A stretch of DNA of 64,000 nucleotides from Roseibium polysiphoniae (GTDB lineage Bacteria; Pseudomonadota; Alphaproteobacteria; Rhizobiales; Stappiaceae): contig NZ_JACYXJ010000001.1 of assembly GCF_014842925.1 (NCBI RefSeq), positions 186,001-250,000 of the forward strand. Reading direction: 5' to 3'. Position numbers and translations under genes: made by a program. This document shows positions 23,674 through 31,276 of the stretch, piece by piece. Each line of letters opens with the position of its first letter. Within the stretch, counting starts at the first letter, position 1. Below the pieces are notes generated by a model, which saw only the letters and a program-made list of their open reading frames with translations, searched no databases and was not told the origin of the DNA.

Positions 23674-24915
23674 ATGAGCTTGAAGACAGCACTTGAATCA
23701 CTTTGGGCGCGCCCCGAAGCGGTGACGGCCGACCGGTCGCAGGAGGCGCCAGCCGAGGTCAAGGCCTCGCGCACCGGCCCCTTGCTGGCCATTCAGGGGC
23801 AGGCCCAACCAGTCTGGAGCCCGCGTGACTATGCGGCTCTCGCCCGTGAAGGTTATGCCAAGAACCCGATCGTCTACCGCGCCGTGCGCATGGTGGCCGA
23901 GGCCGCAAGCTCCGTTCCCCTGACCCTGTTTGAGGGCGAGCACGAGCTGGACACCCATCCCCTTTTGGCGCTGCTTTCCCGGCCCAACCGGCTGGAAGCG
24001 GGCGGCGATTTTCTCGAAAGCCTCTACGGCTATCTGCTGGTTGCCGGCAACGCCTATCTGGAGCAGGTGGCCGTCGATGGTGAGCCTCGCGAACTCCACG
24101 CGCTCAGGCCTGACCGGGTCAAGGTGGTGCCGGGGCCGGGCGGCTGGCCGGAAGCCTTCGACTATACGGTCGCAGGCCGGACGGTGCGCCTGGCCGCGGA
24201 GGCGGCTCCGGGCGACGAAGGTGTGGCACCGGTGCGGCATCTGAAGCTCTTCCATCCGCTCAATGATCACTATGGTTTTGCCCCCGTGGAAGCGGCCCAG
24301 ATGAGCCTCGACATCCACAATGCGGCGGCCAGCTGGAACAAGGCCCTGCTCGACAATGCGGCCCGGCCCTCCGGCGCTCTGGTCTATGGCGCAGGAGATG
24401 CGGTGAACCTGTCGGCGGATCAGTTCGAACGGCTGAAGACAGAGCTGGAAAGCGGCTATCAGGGCGCGCGCAATGCGGGCCGGCCGCTGCTGCTCGAAGG
24501 CGGGCTCGACTGGAAGCCCATGGGGCTGACGCCGAAAGACATGGACTTCATCGAGGCGAAGAACCAGGCCGCGCGGGAGATCGCGCTTGCCTTCGGTGTG
24601 CCGCCCATGTTGCTCGGTATTCCAGGCGACAACACCTATGCCAATTACCAGGAAGCCAGCCGTGCCTTCTGGCGCTCCGCGGTTCTACCCCTGGTCGCCC
24701 GTACGGCCTCCGCGCTCTCCGCCTGGCTCGGCCCGGCCTATGGCGCGGATCTTCTGCTGAAGCCCGATGCGGATGCGGTCGAGGCGCTCTCGTCAGAGCG
24801 CGAAGCCCTGTGGCGCCGGGTCGGGGCAGCGGGCTTTCTGGACGACGACGAAAAACGCCTGGCGGTTGGCTATGGCCGCAAGGTGCAAGAACCGCCGGCA
24901 GGGGCAGAAGCGTGA
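23674..24915 (+). CDS. HK97-family portal protein (GTA g3)
   Basis: A 413-aa portal protein. The N-terminal RDYAALAREGYAKNPIVYRA and the core HPLNDHYGFAPVEAAQMSLD match HK97-type portals, and VPPMLLGIPGDNTYANYQEA is the family's most conserved stretch. Twelve copies would form the ring through which DNA enters the head and to which the tail connector binds. It starts 66 bases after terL and its stop codon overlaps the next start by 4 bases (GTGA). Confidence 0.93.
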   Translation: MSLKTALESLWARPEAVTADRSQEAPAEVKASRTGPLLAIQGQAQPVWSPRDYAALAREGYAKNPIVYRAVRMVAEAASSVPLTLFEGEHELDTHPLLALLSRPNRLEAGGDFLESLYGYLLVAGNAYLEQVAVDGEPRELHALRPDRVKVVPGPGGWPEAFDYTVAGRTVRLAAEAAPGDEGVAPVRHLKLFHPLNDHYGFAPVEAAQMSLDIHNAAASWNKALLDNAARPSGALVYGAGDAVNLSADQFERLKTELESGYQGARNAGRPLLLEGGLDWKPMGLTPKDMDFIEAKNQAAREIALAFGVPPMLLGIPGDNTYANYQEASRAFWRSAVLPLVARTASALSAWLGPAYGADLLLKPDADAVEALSSEREALWRRVGAAGFLDDDEKRLAVGYGRKVQEPPAGAEA

Positions 24916-25190
24916 GCGAGGAAATCACCCGCTCGGTGATCGAGCGCGGCGACCTGGCACATCTGGCGCTTTTCCTCTGGGCTGTGGCGACGACGACCTT
25001 GGCCGCATTGCTGATCCGCGAACTGACGTTCTCGAACCGACGCTTCACGCATTTCGTCGATGAAATCGCCCGCCTGAACCGGAACTTGAATCAATTTGTG
25101 AATCTCACAAGGCGAAATGGGAAGTCCTTGGACCGTCGATTCAAGGATCCGCTGCAAGCGACTCATGACGCTGGTGAAAAAACCGACTGA
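24912..25190 (+). CDS. Small membrane protein between portal and protease (g3.5-like)
   Basis: A 92-aa protein starting at the GTG that overlaps the portal stop by 4 bases. It has a single hydrophobic segment (LAHLALFLWAVATTTLAALL) and a charged helical tail (FVDEIARLNRNLNQFVNLTR). GTA clusters commonly carry a small gene here, called g3.5 in Rhodobacter, whose role is unsettled. The translational coupling supports it as a real gene. Confidence 0.65.
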   Translation: MSEEITRSVIERGDLAHLALFLWAVATTTLAALLIRELTFSNRRFTHFVDEIARLNRNLNQFVNLTRRNGKSLDRRFKDPLQATHDAGEKTD

Positions 25191-25208
25191 GCAAAACAGG
25201 GAGTTGCG

Positions 25209-25412
25209 ATGATGTCCGAACCTTCAGGATCGCAGAAGGGTTTTGTTGTCCGGCGTTTTGCGCGCCATTTGCCTGGGCGTCTGCGTAGAAGCTTTGCGCG
25301 GTTTACCGGCGCTGACGGCGCTGGTGCCAGCCACCGCGACACCTTTCACGGCTTTGCCGAGACCTTGCATGTGCTCGCCGCCGCAGATGCGGGGCCGGAG
25401 CCGCGCAGGTGA
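25209..25412 (+). CDS. Small Arg-rich protein before the prohead protease
   Basis: A 67-aa frame starting at the ATG at 25209, with gggag at good spacing. Its stop overlaps the GTG start of the protease by 4 bases, the same coupling as elsewhere in this operon. The product is basic (VVRRFARHLPGRLRRSFARF) with no membrane segment. I know no equivalent in the Rhodobacter GTA and recognise no family. Confidence 0.5.
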   Translation: MMSEPSGSQKGFVVRRFARHLPGRLRRSFARFTGADGAGASHRDTFHGFAETLHVLAAADAGPEPRR

Positions 25413-25885
25413 GGCAGGCGCCGCATCAACTGGTCATCACCGGCTACGCCAGCCTGTTCGGCCAGCGCGATGGAGCTGGCGACCTTGTCAGGCGTGGAGC
25501 TTTTGCCCGCAGTCTGGCGCGCAGACGGGCGTCCGGCGTCGCCATGTTGTGGCAGCACGATCCGGCAAAGCCCATCGGCGTGTGGACCCATCTGACCGAA
25601 GACGCAAGGGGCCTGCGCGTTACCGGCCGCCTGTTGCCCGATGTTGCGCTTTCTCGCGAGGCCGCAGCTCTTGTGGCCGCCGGGGCCTTGAGCGGGCTGT
25701 CCATCGGCTTCAGGGCCCTGAAGACAGCGGGCGGGGCAGGACGCCGTGCCGGTCAGCCCACGCGCACACTGGTCGAAATCGATCTCTGGGAGGTGTCGCT
25801 CGTCACCTTTCCGCAGGTGGAGGGCGCGCGCCTGCGCCTTCTGCCGAGCAGCTCTCATCCGATACCGTCAAGGAGACCGCAATGA
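25409..25885 (+). CDS. HK97-family prohead protease (GTA g4)
   Basis: A 158-aa serine protease that trims the capsid protein during head maturation. The family triad is visible: His50 in MLWQHDPAKP, Ser98 in SGLSIGFRAL, and Glu128 in EIDLWEVSLVTFP. Its GTG start and its stop overlap both neighbours by 4 bases. The expected substrate is the N-terminal scaffold-like region of the capsid protein encoded next. Confidence 0.92.
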   Translation: MRQAPHQLVITGYASLFGQRDGAGDLVRRGAFARSLARRRASGVAMLWQHDPAKPIGVWTHLTEDARGLRVTGRLLPDVALSREAAALVAAGALSGLSIGFRALKTAGGAGRRAGQPTRTLVEIDLWEVSLVTFPQVEGARLRLLPSSSHPIPSRRPQ

Positions 25886-27168
25886 ACACCCATGATCCTC
25901 ATGCCTCATCTCTTGAAACCAAGGCCGGTACGATGCCTCCGGTCGTTGCCGCCGGCGGAGAGGACGTCGCCCGGACTTTCGATGAGTTCTTCCGCAGCTT
26001 CGAGAGCTATCGGCAGGTCAATGACGCCCGGCTCGCGGAGATGGAAGAACGCGGCAGTGCCGATGTGTTGACGCTGGAAAAGCTGGATCGTCTGGACGAG
26101 GCGCTTGACGCCACCCAGAGGCGATTAGACGACCTGACCCTGAAGAGCCGCCGTCCGGCACGCGGCGGACAGGCCGAGCGTGGACAGACAAGTCAGGCGA
26201 TCGAGCACAAGGCCGCCTTTGAAAGCTATGTTCGTACCGGCCGGGAACAGGCCCTGCGCCCGCTCGAGGTCAAGGCTCTGAGCGCGTCATCCGATCCCGA
26301 TGGCGGCTATCTGGTGCCCGAGGAAACCGAGGCAGGCATCCTGCGCCGCCTGTCCGAGGTCTCGCCGATCCGCGCGATCGCCGGCGTCCGTCAGGTCTCT
26401 GCTGCGACTTACAAGAAGCCTTTCTCGATCTCGGGACCGCAGACCGGCTGGGTCGGCGAAACGGCCGCACGTCCTGAAACCTCGACGCCGACACTTGCCG
26501 AACTAAGCTTCCCGGCCATGGAGCTTTACGCCATGCCCGCAGCCACAGCGAGCCTGCTCGACGATGCGGCCATCGACATGGATGCCTGGATCGCCGAAGA
26601 GGTGGAGACGGCCTTCGCCGAACAGGAGGGCGCTGCTTTCGTCAATGGCGACGGCGTGAACAAGCCAACCGGCTTCCTGTCGGTGCCCCGCGTTGCGGAA
26701 ACTGCCTGGGCCTGGGGCTCGCTGGGCACCATCTCGACCGGAGAGGCAGGCGGCTTTGCAACACTCGCACCGGGCGACAAGCTGCTGGATCTAATCTATT
26801 CGCTTAAGAGCGGTTATCGCCAGAACGCCCGCTTCGTCATGAACCGGCGGACGCAAGGCGCCTTGCGCAAACTGAAGGACGGCGACGGCAACTACCTGTG
26901 GCAGCCACCGGCCAGCGCAGGCGCTGCCGCCACCTTGCTGAATTTCCCCGTCACTGAAGCCGAGGACATGCCGGACATCGCCATTGATGCCCCGGCGATC
27001 GCTTTCGGCGACTTCCGCCGCGGCTATCTGATTGTCGACCGGATGGGCGTGCGGATCCTGCGTGATCCCTATTCCGCCAAGCCTTATGTGCTGTTTTACA
27101 CCACCAAGCGCGTGGGCGGCGGCGTTCAGGACTTTGATGCCATCAAGCTCCTGACCTTCTCTTCGTAA
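25882..27168 (+). CDS. HK97-fold major capsid protein (GTA g5)
   Basis: A 428-aa capsid protein. Residues 25-100 are charged and coiled-coil-like, as in the delta domain removed by the protease. The HK97 core begins near LEVKALSASSDPDGGYLVP and includes FVNGDGVNKPTGFL and VLFYTTKRVGG. The true start is the ATG at 25882 with aaggag just before it; the frame continues open to 25243, but that part is out of frame with the protease and small gene that occupy it. Cleavage probably falls near residue 120. It is followed by terminator-like hairpins. Confidence 0.93.
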   Translation: MNTHDPHASSLETKAGTMPPVVAAGGEDVARTFDEFFRSFESYRQVNDARLAEMEERGSADVLTLEKLDRLDEALDATQRRLDDLTLKSRRPARGGQAERGQTSQAIEHKAAFESYVRTGREQALRPLEVKALSASSDPDGGYLVPEETEAGILRRLSEVSPIRAIAGVRQVSAATYKKPFSISGPQTGWVGETAARPETSTPTLAELSFPAMELYAMPAATASLLDDAAIDMDAWIAEEVETAFAEQEGAAFVNGDGVNKPTGFLSVPRVAETAWAWGSLGTISTGEAGGFATLAPGDKLLDLIYSLKSGYRQNARFVMNRRTQGALRKLKDGDGNYLWQPPASAGAAATLLNFPVTEAEDMPDIAIDAPAIAFGDFRRGYLIVDRMGVRILRDPYSAKPYVLFYTTKRVGGGVQDFDAIKLLTFSS

Positions 27169-27247
27169 AAATAGCATTCGTATTTTTGACGATATTTTGT
27201 GCGCTGCGGCAAGCTTGGCGAAAGGCTAGGCTGCAATAGCTGTGGCT

Positions 27248-27268
27248 GCACGCAGTGAGTGCTTTTTT
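27248..27268 (+). terminator. Short hairpin with T-run after the capsid gene
   Basis: GCAC (27248-27251) pairs with GTGC (27259-27262), then six T. The stem is only four pairs, so this is a weak candidate standing 80 bases after the capsid stop. Confidence 0.3.
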
Positions 27269-27284
27269 GTAACCCTCCCCACTT

Positions 27285-27318
27285 CGCCGGGTCCCGTTGA
27301 CGGATCCGGCGTTTTTTT
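27285..27318 (+). terminator. Intrinsic terminator between capsid gene and g6
   Basis: CGCCGG (27285-27290) pairs with CCGGCG (27306-27311), followed by seven T (27312-27318). It sits inside the cluster, 22 bases before the g6 start, and would reduce transcription of the tail genes relative to the capsid gene. Confidence 0.65.
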
Positions 27319-27340
27319 GTTTCAGGCAAAGGATAACGCC

Positions 27341-27910
27341 ATGACGTCCGTCGTTGTGACGCCGCCGGCCCTTGAGCCGGTTACGGTGGCCGAGATGCGC
27401 AATCAGCTAAGGCTCACCGGTGCCCAGGAAGAAGATCTCCTGTCCGGCTTCATTCAGGCCGCCCGTCAGCAGATCGAGCGGGAAACCCGGCGTGCCTTGA
27501 TCCGCCAAGGATGGCGGCTCTATCTCGAGGCGTGGCCGATGGGCCGGATCGTGTCGTTGCCGATTGCCCCGGTGCTCTCTGTCGACGAGATCACCGTCTA
27601 TGATCTGGACGGCAACGGTCATGTGCTTGACCCGTCCGACTACACGCTGGATCGGTCTTCGGATCCGGCACGCATCCGCATTGGCCTTGGAGCTGGCGTG
27701 CCTTCTGCCAACTTGCTCGGGGCCGAGATCGACTTTTCCGCCGGCTATGGCGACAACGCGCAGGACGTGCCCGCGCCGCTGCGCCAGGCAATCCGTCTGC
27801 TGGCGGCACATTGGTTCGAAAACCGTGAGGCGGGGACGGACCTTGCCATGACGAGCCTGCCCCATGGGCTCGACCGGCTGATGTCGGTGAACCGGGTGCT
27901 GCAACTGTGA
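27341..27910 (+). CDS. Head-tail connector protein (GTA g6, gp6-like)
   Basis: A 189-aa protein of the phage gp6/phiE125 gp8-like adaptor family. LEPVTVAEMRNQLRLTGAQE, then LLSGFIQAARQQIERETRRA are typical of the helical N-terminus, and ATRYA-type late helices are replaced by PLRQAIRLLAAHWFENREAG. The ATG at 27341 follows aaagga; the longer frame reaching 27242 crosses the terminator and is rejected. The product bridges portal and head-closure ring. Confidence 0.85.
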   Translation: MTSVVVTPPALEPVTVAEMRNQLRLTGAQEEDLLSGFIQAARQQIERETRRALIRQGWRLYLEAWPMGRIVSLPIAPVLSVDEITVYDLDGNGHVLDPSDYTLDRSSDPARIRIGLGAGVPSANLLGAEIDFSAGYGDNAQDVPAPLRQAIRLLAAHWFENREAGTDLAMTSLPHGLDRLMSVNRVLQL

Positions 27911-28227
27911 GGGCGGGGGCCTACCGCACGCCGGTGGCGCTTGAGCAACCGGTGCACACGGCGGCGGCCGATGGATCGGCGAGCCTTGTCTATCTGTTTG
28001 CGGGCGACGACTTCGCTCAGATCAAGCCGCTTCGCCAAAGCGAAACGCTTCGCAGCGGACGGCTCGAGGGCATCGCGACCCATCAGCTTCGCCTTCGCTA
28101 CAGAGACGACCTTGCCGGTGGCTGGCGGGTCCTGTGTGGCCCGCGTGCCTTTCGCATTCTGTCGACCACGGCGGCCGATGACCGATCAAGAGAAATCATC
28201 TGCCTGGCAGAGGAGGAGGGGACATGA
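27907..28227 (+). CDS. Head-tail adaptor / head closure protein (GTA g7)
   Basis: A 106-aa protein starting at a GTG that overlaps the g6 stop by 4 bases. YRTPVALEQPVHTAAADGSA at the N-terminus and GGWRVLCGPRAFRILST near the end are typical of phage head-tail joining proteins of the SPP1 gp16 type. It should form the ring that stops DNA leaking before the tail docks. Its stop overlaps the next ATG by 4 bases. Confidence 0.83.
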   Translation: MRAGAYRTPVALEQPVHTAAADGSASLVYLFAGDDFAQIKPLRQSETLRSGRLEGIATHQLRLRYRDDLAGGWRVLCGPRAFRILSTTAADDRSREIICLAEEEGT

Positions 28228-28637
28228 GCACTCATTCGCAACTGGCCCTGCGCAGCGCCCTGTTCAGCCGGCTTGCCGCCGACGCGACGCTGACCGGCCT
28301 TGTTGGCCCCGGGCGCATCTTCGATGCACCGCCAAGGGGACAAGCCTTTCCCTTTCTGGTTTTGGAGACGCTTGGCGCCCGACCCTTGCTGAACCTGCCC
28401 GAAGAAGGTCTGGTTCATGACCTCCGGCTTGCGGCCCTGTCACGCAAGGCAAGCCGCGATGAAGCGCTCGCGATCATCCAGAGGACGTCGGTGCTTGTGA
28501 TGGAACCGGACCTGCTCCTTTCGGGGCACCGGCTTGTCGGACTTCAGGTGTCCGAGATGTCTTCGCGGCTTTTGCGCGATGGCCGCACCTTCCGGGCCGA
28601 ATTGTCCCTGCGAGTTGTCACCGAGCCTGAAGCCTGA
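28224..28637 (+). CDS. DUF3168 family tail terminator (GTA g8)
   Basis: A 137-aa protein matching DUF3168: LRSALFSRLAADATLTGLVG, then GRIFDAPPRGQAFPFLVLE, with RLLRDGRTFRAELSLRVVTE at the end. Members cap the tail tube at the head side. Position after the head-closure gene and a 4-base overlap with it agree with this. Confidence 0.85.
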   Translation: MSTHSQLALRSALFSRLAADATLTGLVGPGRIFDAPPRGQAFPFLVLETLGARPLLNLPEEGLVHDLRLAALSRKASRDEALAIIQRTSVLVMEPDLLLSGHRLVGLQVSEMSSRLLRDGRTFRAELSLRVVTEPEA

Positions 28638-28671
28638 CGCAGCCTTCAATCATCCAACAAGGACATTTGCC

Positions 28672-29085
28672 ATGACCGCACAGGCAGGACGCGATCTGCT
28701 GCTCAAGCTGGACCAGACGTCCAGCGGAAGCTTTGAAACCGTTGCCGGGCTCCGCACCCGCAGGGTGGCGCTGAACGCGGCGACCGTGGACATCACCAAT
28801 GCGGACAGCGCGGGGCGTTGGCGGGAGTTGCTGGCGCAGGCGGGCTCCCGCAGCGCAAGTCTTGCCGGCTCCGGTCTGTTCCGCGACCAGGCAAGTGACG
28901 CGGCCGTGCGTCAGATCTTCTTCGACGGGACCATCTGCCCTTGGCAGGTCATCATCCCCGATTTCGGGACGCTGGAAGGGGCATTTCAGGTCACCGCACT
29001 GGAATATGCCGGCCGTCACGACGGCGAGGTGACCTATGAGATCGCGCTGGAGTCGGCTGGGCCCATCACATTCACAGCCCTTTAG
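28672..29085 (+). CDS. Major tail tube protein, TP901-1 family (GTA g9)
   Basis: A 137-aa tail tube protein. The ATG at 28672 follows aaggac. MTAQAGRDLLLKLDQTSSGS at the N-terminus, VALNAATVDITNADSAGRWR in the middle and YEIALESAGPITFTAL at the end match the TP901-1-type major tail protein family found in GTAs. It forms the stacked hexamer rings of the tail. Confidence 0.88.
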   Translation: MTAQAGRDLLLKLDQTSSGSFETVAGLRTRRVALNAATVDITNADSAGRWRELLAQAGSRSASLAGSGLFRDQASDAAVRQIFFDGTICPWQVIIPDFGTLEGAFQVTALEYAGRHDGEVTYEIALESAGPITFTAL

Positions 29086-29094
29086 GAGGCCTGC

Positions 29095-29484
29095 ATGGCA
29101 AATCATCTGCGCGGCGAAATCAGTGCCGGTCTCGACGGTCGCAAATGGACCCTGGTCTTGACCCTCGGGGCTCTGGCGGAACTGGAAGACGCATTTTCCT
29201 GTGAGGACCTTCAAGCCCTGGTGGATCGCTTTTCGACCGGGCGCTTTTCCGCGCGCGATCTGATCAGGATTCTCGGGGCCGGATTACGCGGTGCGGGCAA
29301 TGATGTTTCCGACGACCAGCTGGCCCTGATGACATCTGCCGGCGGCGTGACCGGATATGCGGCGATCGCCGCAGATCTCCTAAGGGTGACTTTTGGCGAT
29401 GGGCAAGAGGAAGCGCTCAACCTGCCTTCCTCCAAGGGGGAGGCAGGCCAGAACCAGACCGCCCCTTTCCCTGGCGCGGGTTGA
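29095..29484 (+). CDS. GTA g10-type tail assembly chaperone
   Basis: A 129-aa protein. MANHLRGEISAGLDGRKWTL, LTLGALAELEDAFSCEDLQA and RFSARDLIRILGAGLRGAGN match the GTA-gp10 family, which resembles phage tail assembly chaperones that coat the tape measure before tube assembly. The stop codon shares one base with the start of the next gene, as in phages where the two chaperone parts are tightly coupled. Confidence 0.85.
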   Translation: MANHLRGEISAGLDGRKWTLVLTLGALAELEDAFSCEDLQALVDRFSTGRFSARDLIRILGAGLRGAGNDVSDDQLALMTSAGGVTGYAAIAADLLRVTFGDGQEEALNLPSSKGEAGQNQTAPFPGAG

Positions 29485-29639
29485 TGCAGGTCGCTTTCGG
29501 GCGCCTCGGCTGGTCGCCAGCCGTGTTCTGGTCGTCGACCCCGCGCGAACTTGCTGCAGCGCTGGGCTGGCAGAAATCCGCAACTGGGCTTAAGCGAAGT
29601 GTCCTCGAACGCATGATGAAGCGCCACCCGGACCGGTAG
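29484..29639 (+). CDS. Tail assembly chaperone fragment, rcc01693 family (GTA g10.1)
   Basis: A 51-aa protein encoded by an ATG that shares base 29484 with the g10 stop codon (TGATG). It begins MQVAFGRLGWSPAVFWSSTP and ends MMKRHPDR. The pattern of RLGWSP, then TPRELAAAL fits the short g10.1/rcc01693-type chaperone gene of GTAs. In tailed phages the equivalent is made by frameshift from the first chaperone gene; here it seems to be made by re-initiation. Confidence 0.8.
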   Translation: MQVAFGRLGWSPAVFWSSTPRELAAALGWQKSATGLKRSVLERMMKRHPDR

Positions 29640-29657
29640 ACAACAAAGGCACCTGAG

Positions 29658-30248
29658 ATGACAGATGTTCAACTTGACGTTCCGCTGGAAGAGCTTTCAG
29701 CGTTCTCCCTGAAGATGCAGGAAATTTCACGCTCGGCGGGCAGCTTTTCAACCGCGCTCACCGGTGGCCTCAAGGCAGCTCTCGTCGATGGCAAATCGCT
29801 CGAGGCGGTCTTTCGGCAGATCGCGCTGACCACGTCGTCCCGTTTGCTCGGGTCCGCGCTGAAACCCCTGGAAGGATTGGCCGAAACGGCTTTCTCCAGC
29901 GCTTTCGGCGGTTTAACCAATGGGATCAGCGGCTCCGTGGCAGGTGCGTTGGGCGCGGTGACCCCATTTGCCAAAGGAGGCATCGTCGCGTCGCCGACCT
30001 ACTTCGGTCTTGGCGGCGGCGGTGCGTCTGGCGGAATAGGGCTGGCCGGTGAAGCTGGCGCCGAAGCTATCTTGCCGCTGGTGCGCGGCAATGACGGCAG
30101 ACTTGGTGTTCAGAACGGCACTGGAGCCGCGCAGCCGCGGGTCCAGATCAATGTTGCCACCAAGGATGCGGAAAGCTTTCGGCGATCCGAAACGCAGGTC
30201 TCTGCAATGGTGGCCCGCGCCGTCGGACGGGGACGGCGCGGGCTCTAA
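29658..30248 (+). CDS. Short tape-measure protein (GTA g11)
   Basis: A 196-aa protein: helical N-terminus (LEELSAFSLKMQEISRSAGS), then a Gly/Ala-rich hydrophobic stretch and the typical tape-measure C-terminus (FAKGGIVASPTYFGLGGGGA, then GEAGAEAILPLVRGNDGRLG). Tape measures of siphophages are usually several times longer; this size is characteristic of GTAs and predicts a short tail. It is followed by a hairpin and then by the inverted YdcH-family gene. Confidence 0.87.
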   Translation: MTDVQLDVPLEELSAFSLKMQEISRSAGSFSTALTGGLKAALVDGKSLEAVFRQIALTTSSRLLGSALKPLEGLAETAFSSAFGGLTNGISGSVAGALGAVTPFAKGGIVASPTYFGLGGGGASGGIGLAGEAGAEAILPLVRGNDGRLGVQNGTGAAQPRVQINVATKDAESFRRSETQVSAMVARAVGRGRRGL

Positions 30249-30283
30249 CACCGGCCTGAAAAGGAGGGGCTCAGGAGCCGGTG
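30249..30283. terminator. Hairpin between g11 and the inverted YdcH gene
   Basis: CACCGGC (30249-30255) pairs with GCCGGTG (30277-30283) across a 21-base loop; the right arm lies inside the end of the convergent gene. No T-run follows, so termination is uncertain. Confidence 0.35.
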
Positions 30284-30525
30284 CTCTCGCTCACCGCCAA
30301 CATGGCAGCGATCTGGTCCTTGAGTGACAAACGCTTCTTCTTGAGGTCTTCCAGCGCCTCGTCCGAGGCAGGTTCGACATCGGTCTCGATGCGGTGAATT
30401 TCGCGGTTGATCGCGTGGTATTCGTCCGAAAGCTTGACGAAATGGGCGTCGTTCGCCTTGAGCGCATGCAAGGCCTCGGCGGCGTCGGGGAATTCTTCGT
30501 GCAGTTCGTGCGGTACGTGACTCAT
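30271..30525 (-). CDS. YdcH/DUF465 family protein, inverted inside the GTA cluster
   Basis: An 84-aa mostly helical protein of the DUF465 (YdcH) family: MSHVPHELHEEFPDAAEALH, HFVKLSDEYHAINREIHRIE, then KKKRLSLKDQIAAML, a typical coiled-coil hairpin. The ATG at 30525 follows a perfect aaggagg binding site. It is the only minus-strand gene in the cluster and splits it into g1-g11 and g12 onwards. The family has no established phage role; its function is unknown. The g12 promoter may lie in the 92 bases upstream of it. Confidence 0.85.
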   Translation of the reverse strand: MSHVPHELHEEFPDAAEALHALKANDAHFVKLSDEYHAINREIHRIETDVEPASDEALEDLKKKRLSLKDQIAAMLAVSESTGS

Positions 30526-30617
30526 TTGGTCCTCCTTGAATGACGACCAACATGAAGAGGGTGCCTGCAAGCCACCTTGAGGCAGATCAATTGCGACCCG
30601 CTCGCAGGGGGAATTTG

Positions 30618-31253
30618 ATGGTTTCTTTCTTGGATGAGTATTTTCCCTCAGGAGTGGCTTTTGGCGCTCTGGGAGGCCCGGAGCGGCGCACGGAAGTGGT
30701 GCTTCTGGCCTCTGGCCTTGAGGCCCGCAACGCACGCTGGGCCGACAGTCGGCGGCGCTATGACGCCTCCACCGGGATCCGGTCTCTTGTCGATCTCAGG
30801 GCTGTCCTCTCGCTGTTTGAAAGAGCGCGCGGACGGTTGTTCGGCTTCCGGTTTCGCGACCCCTTCGATCATTCGACCCGCGACGGCGGCGGTATGCCCA
30901 CAGCCTTTGACCAGGAGATCGCTAACGGCGATGGGGTCACTGATACCTTTGCGTTGACCAAGACCTACGGCGAGGGCGAGGCGGCCTATGCGCGGGAAAT
31001 ACGCCTTGCTGATCCAGCAAGTCTGAAGGTGGCCGTCGAAAGCGCCGAGGTGACGGTCGGGGTTGATGCCTGGCTGAACGCCGAGACCGGCGAACTTGTC
31101 TTCGCCTCTCCGCCTGCCGACGGCGCGCAGATCACTGCCGGTTTTTTCTTTGACGTTCCCGTGCGCTTCGACACGGATCGGCTCGAGGTGAGCCTGACCC
31201 ATTTCGAAGCGGGCGACATTCCCTCGATCCCCCTGATCGAGATCCGGATCTGA
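30618..31253 (+). CDS. DUF2460 distal tail protein (GTA g12)
   Basis: A 211-aa protein. The ATG at 30618 has ggggga before it. SGVAFGALGGPERRTEVVLL, ARWADSRRRYDASTGIRSLV and ARGRLFGFRFRDPFDHS match DUF2460, the distal tail protein family of GTAs. It starts the tail-tip module (g12-g15), which here may have its own transcription start after the inverted gene. Confidence 0.9.
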   Translation: MVSFLDEYFPSGVAFGALGGPERRTEVVLLASGLEARNARWADSRRRYDASTGIRSLVDLRAVLSLFERARGRLFGFRFRDPFDHSTRDGGGMPTAFDQEIANGDGVTDTFALTKTYGEGEAAYAREIRLADPASLKVAVESAEVTVGVDAWLNAETGELVFASPPADGAQITAGFFFDVPVRFDTDRLEVSLTHFEAGDIPSIPLIEIRI

Positions 31254-31276
31254 CTTCCGCGAAATAGGGCGCTCTC

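Noticed and set aside
25243..25881. Upstream extension of the capsid reading frame
   Set aside because: This stretch is occupied in another frame by the small gene and the prohead protease, and the capsid ATG at 25882 has its own binding site.
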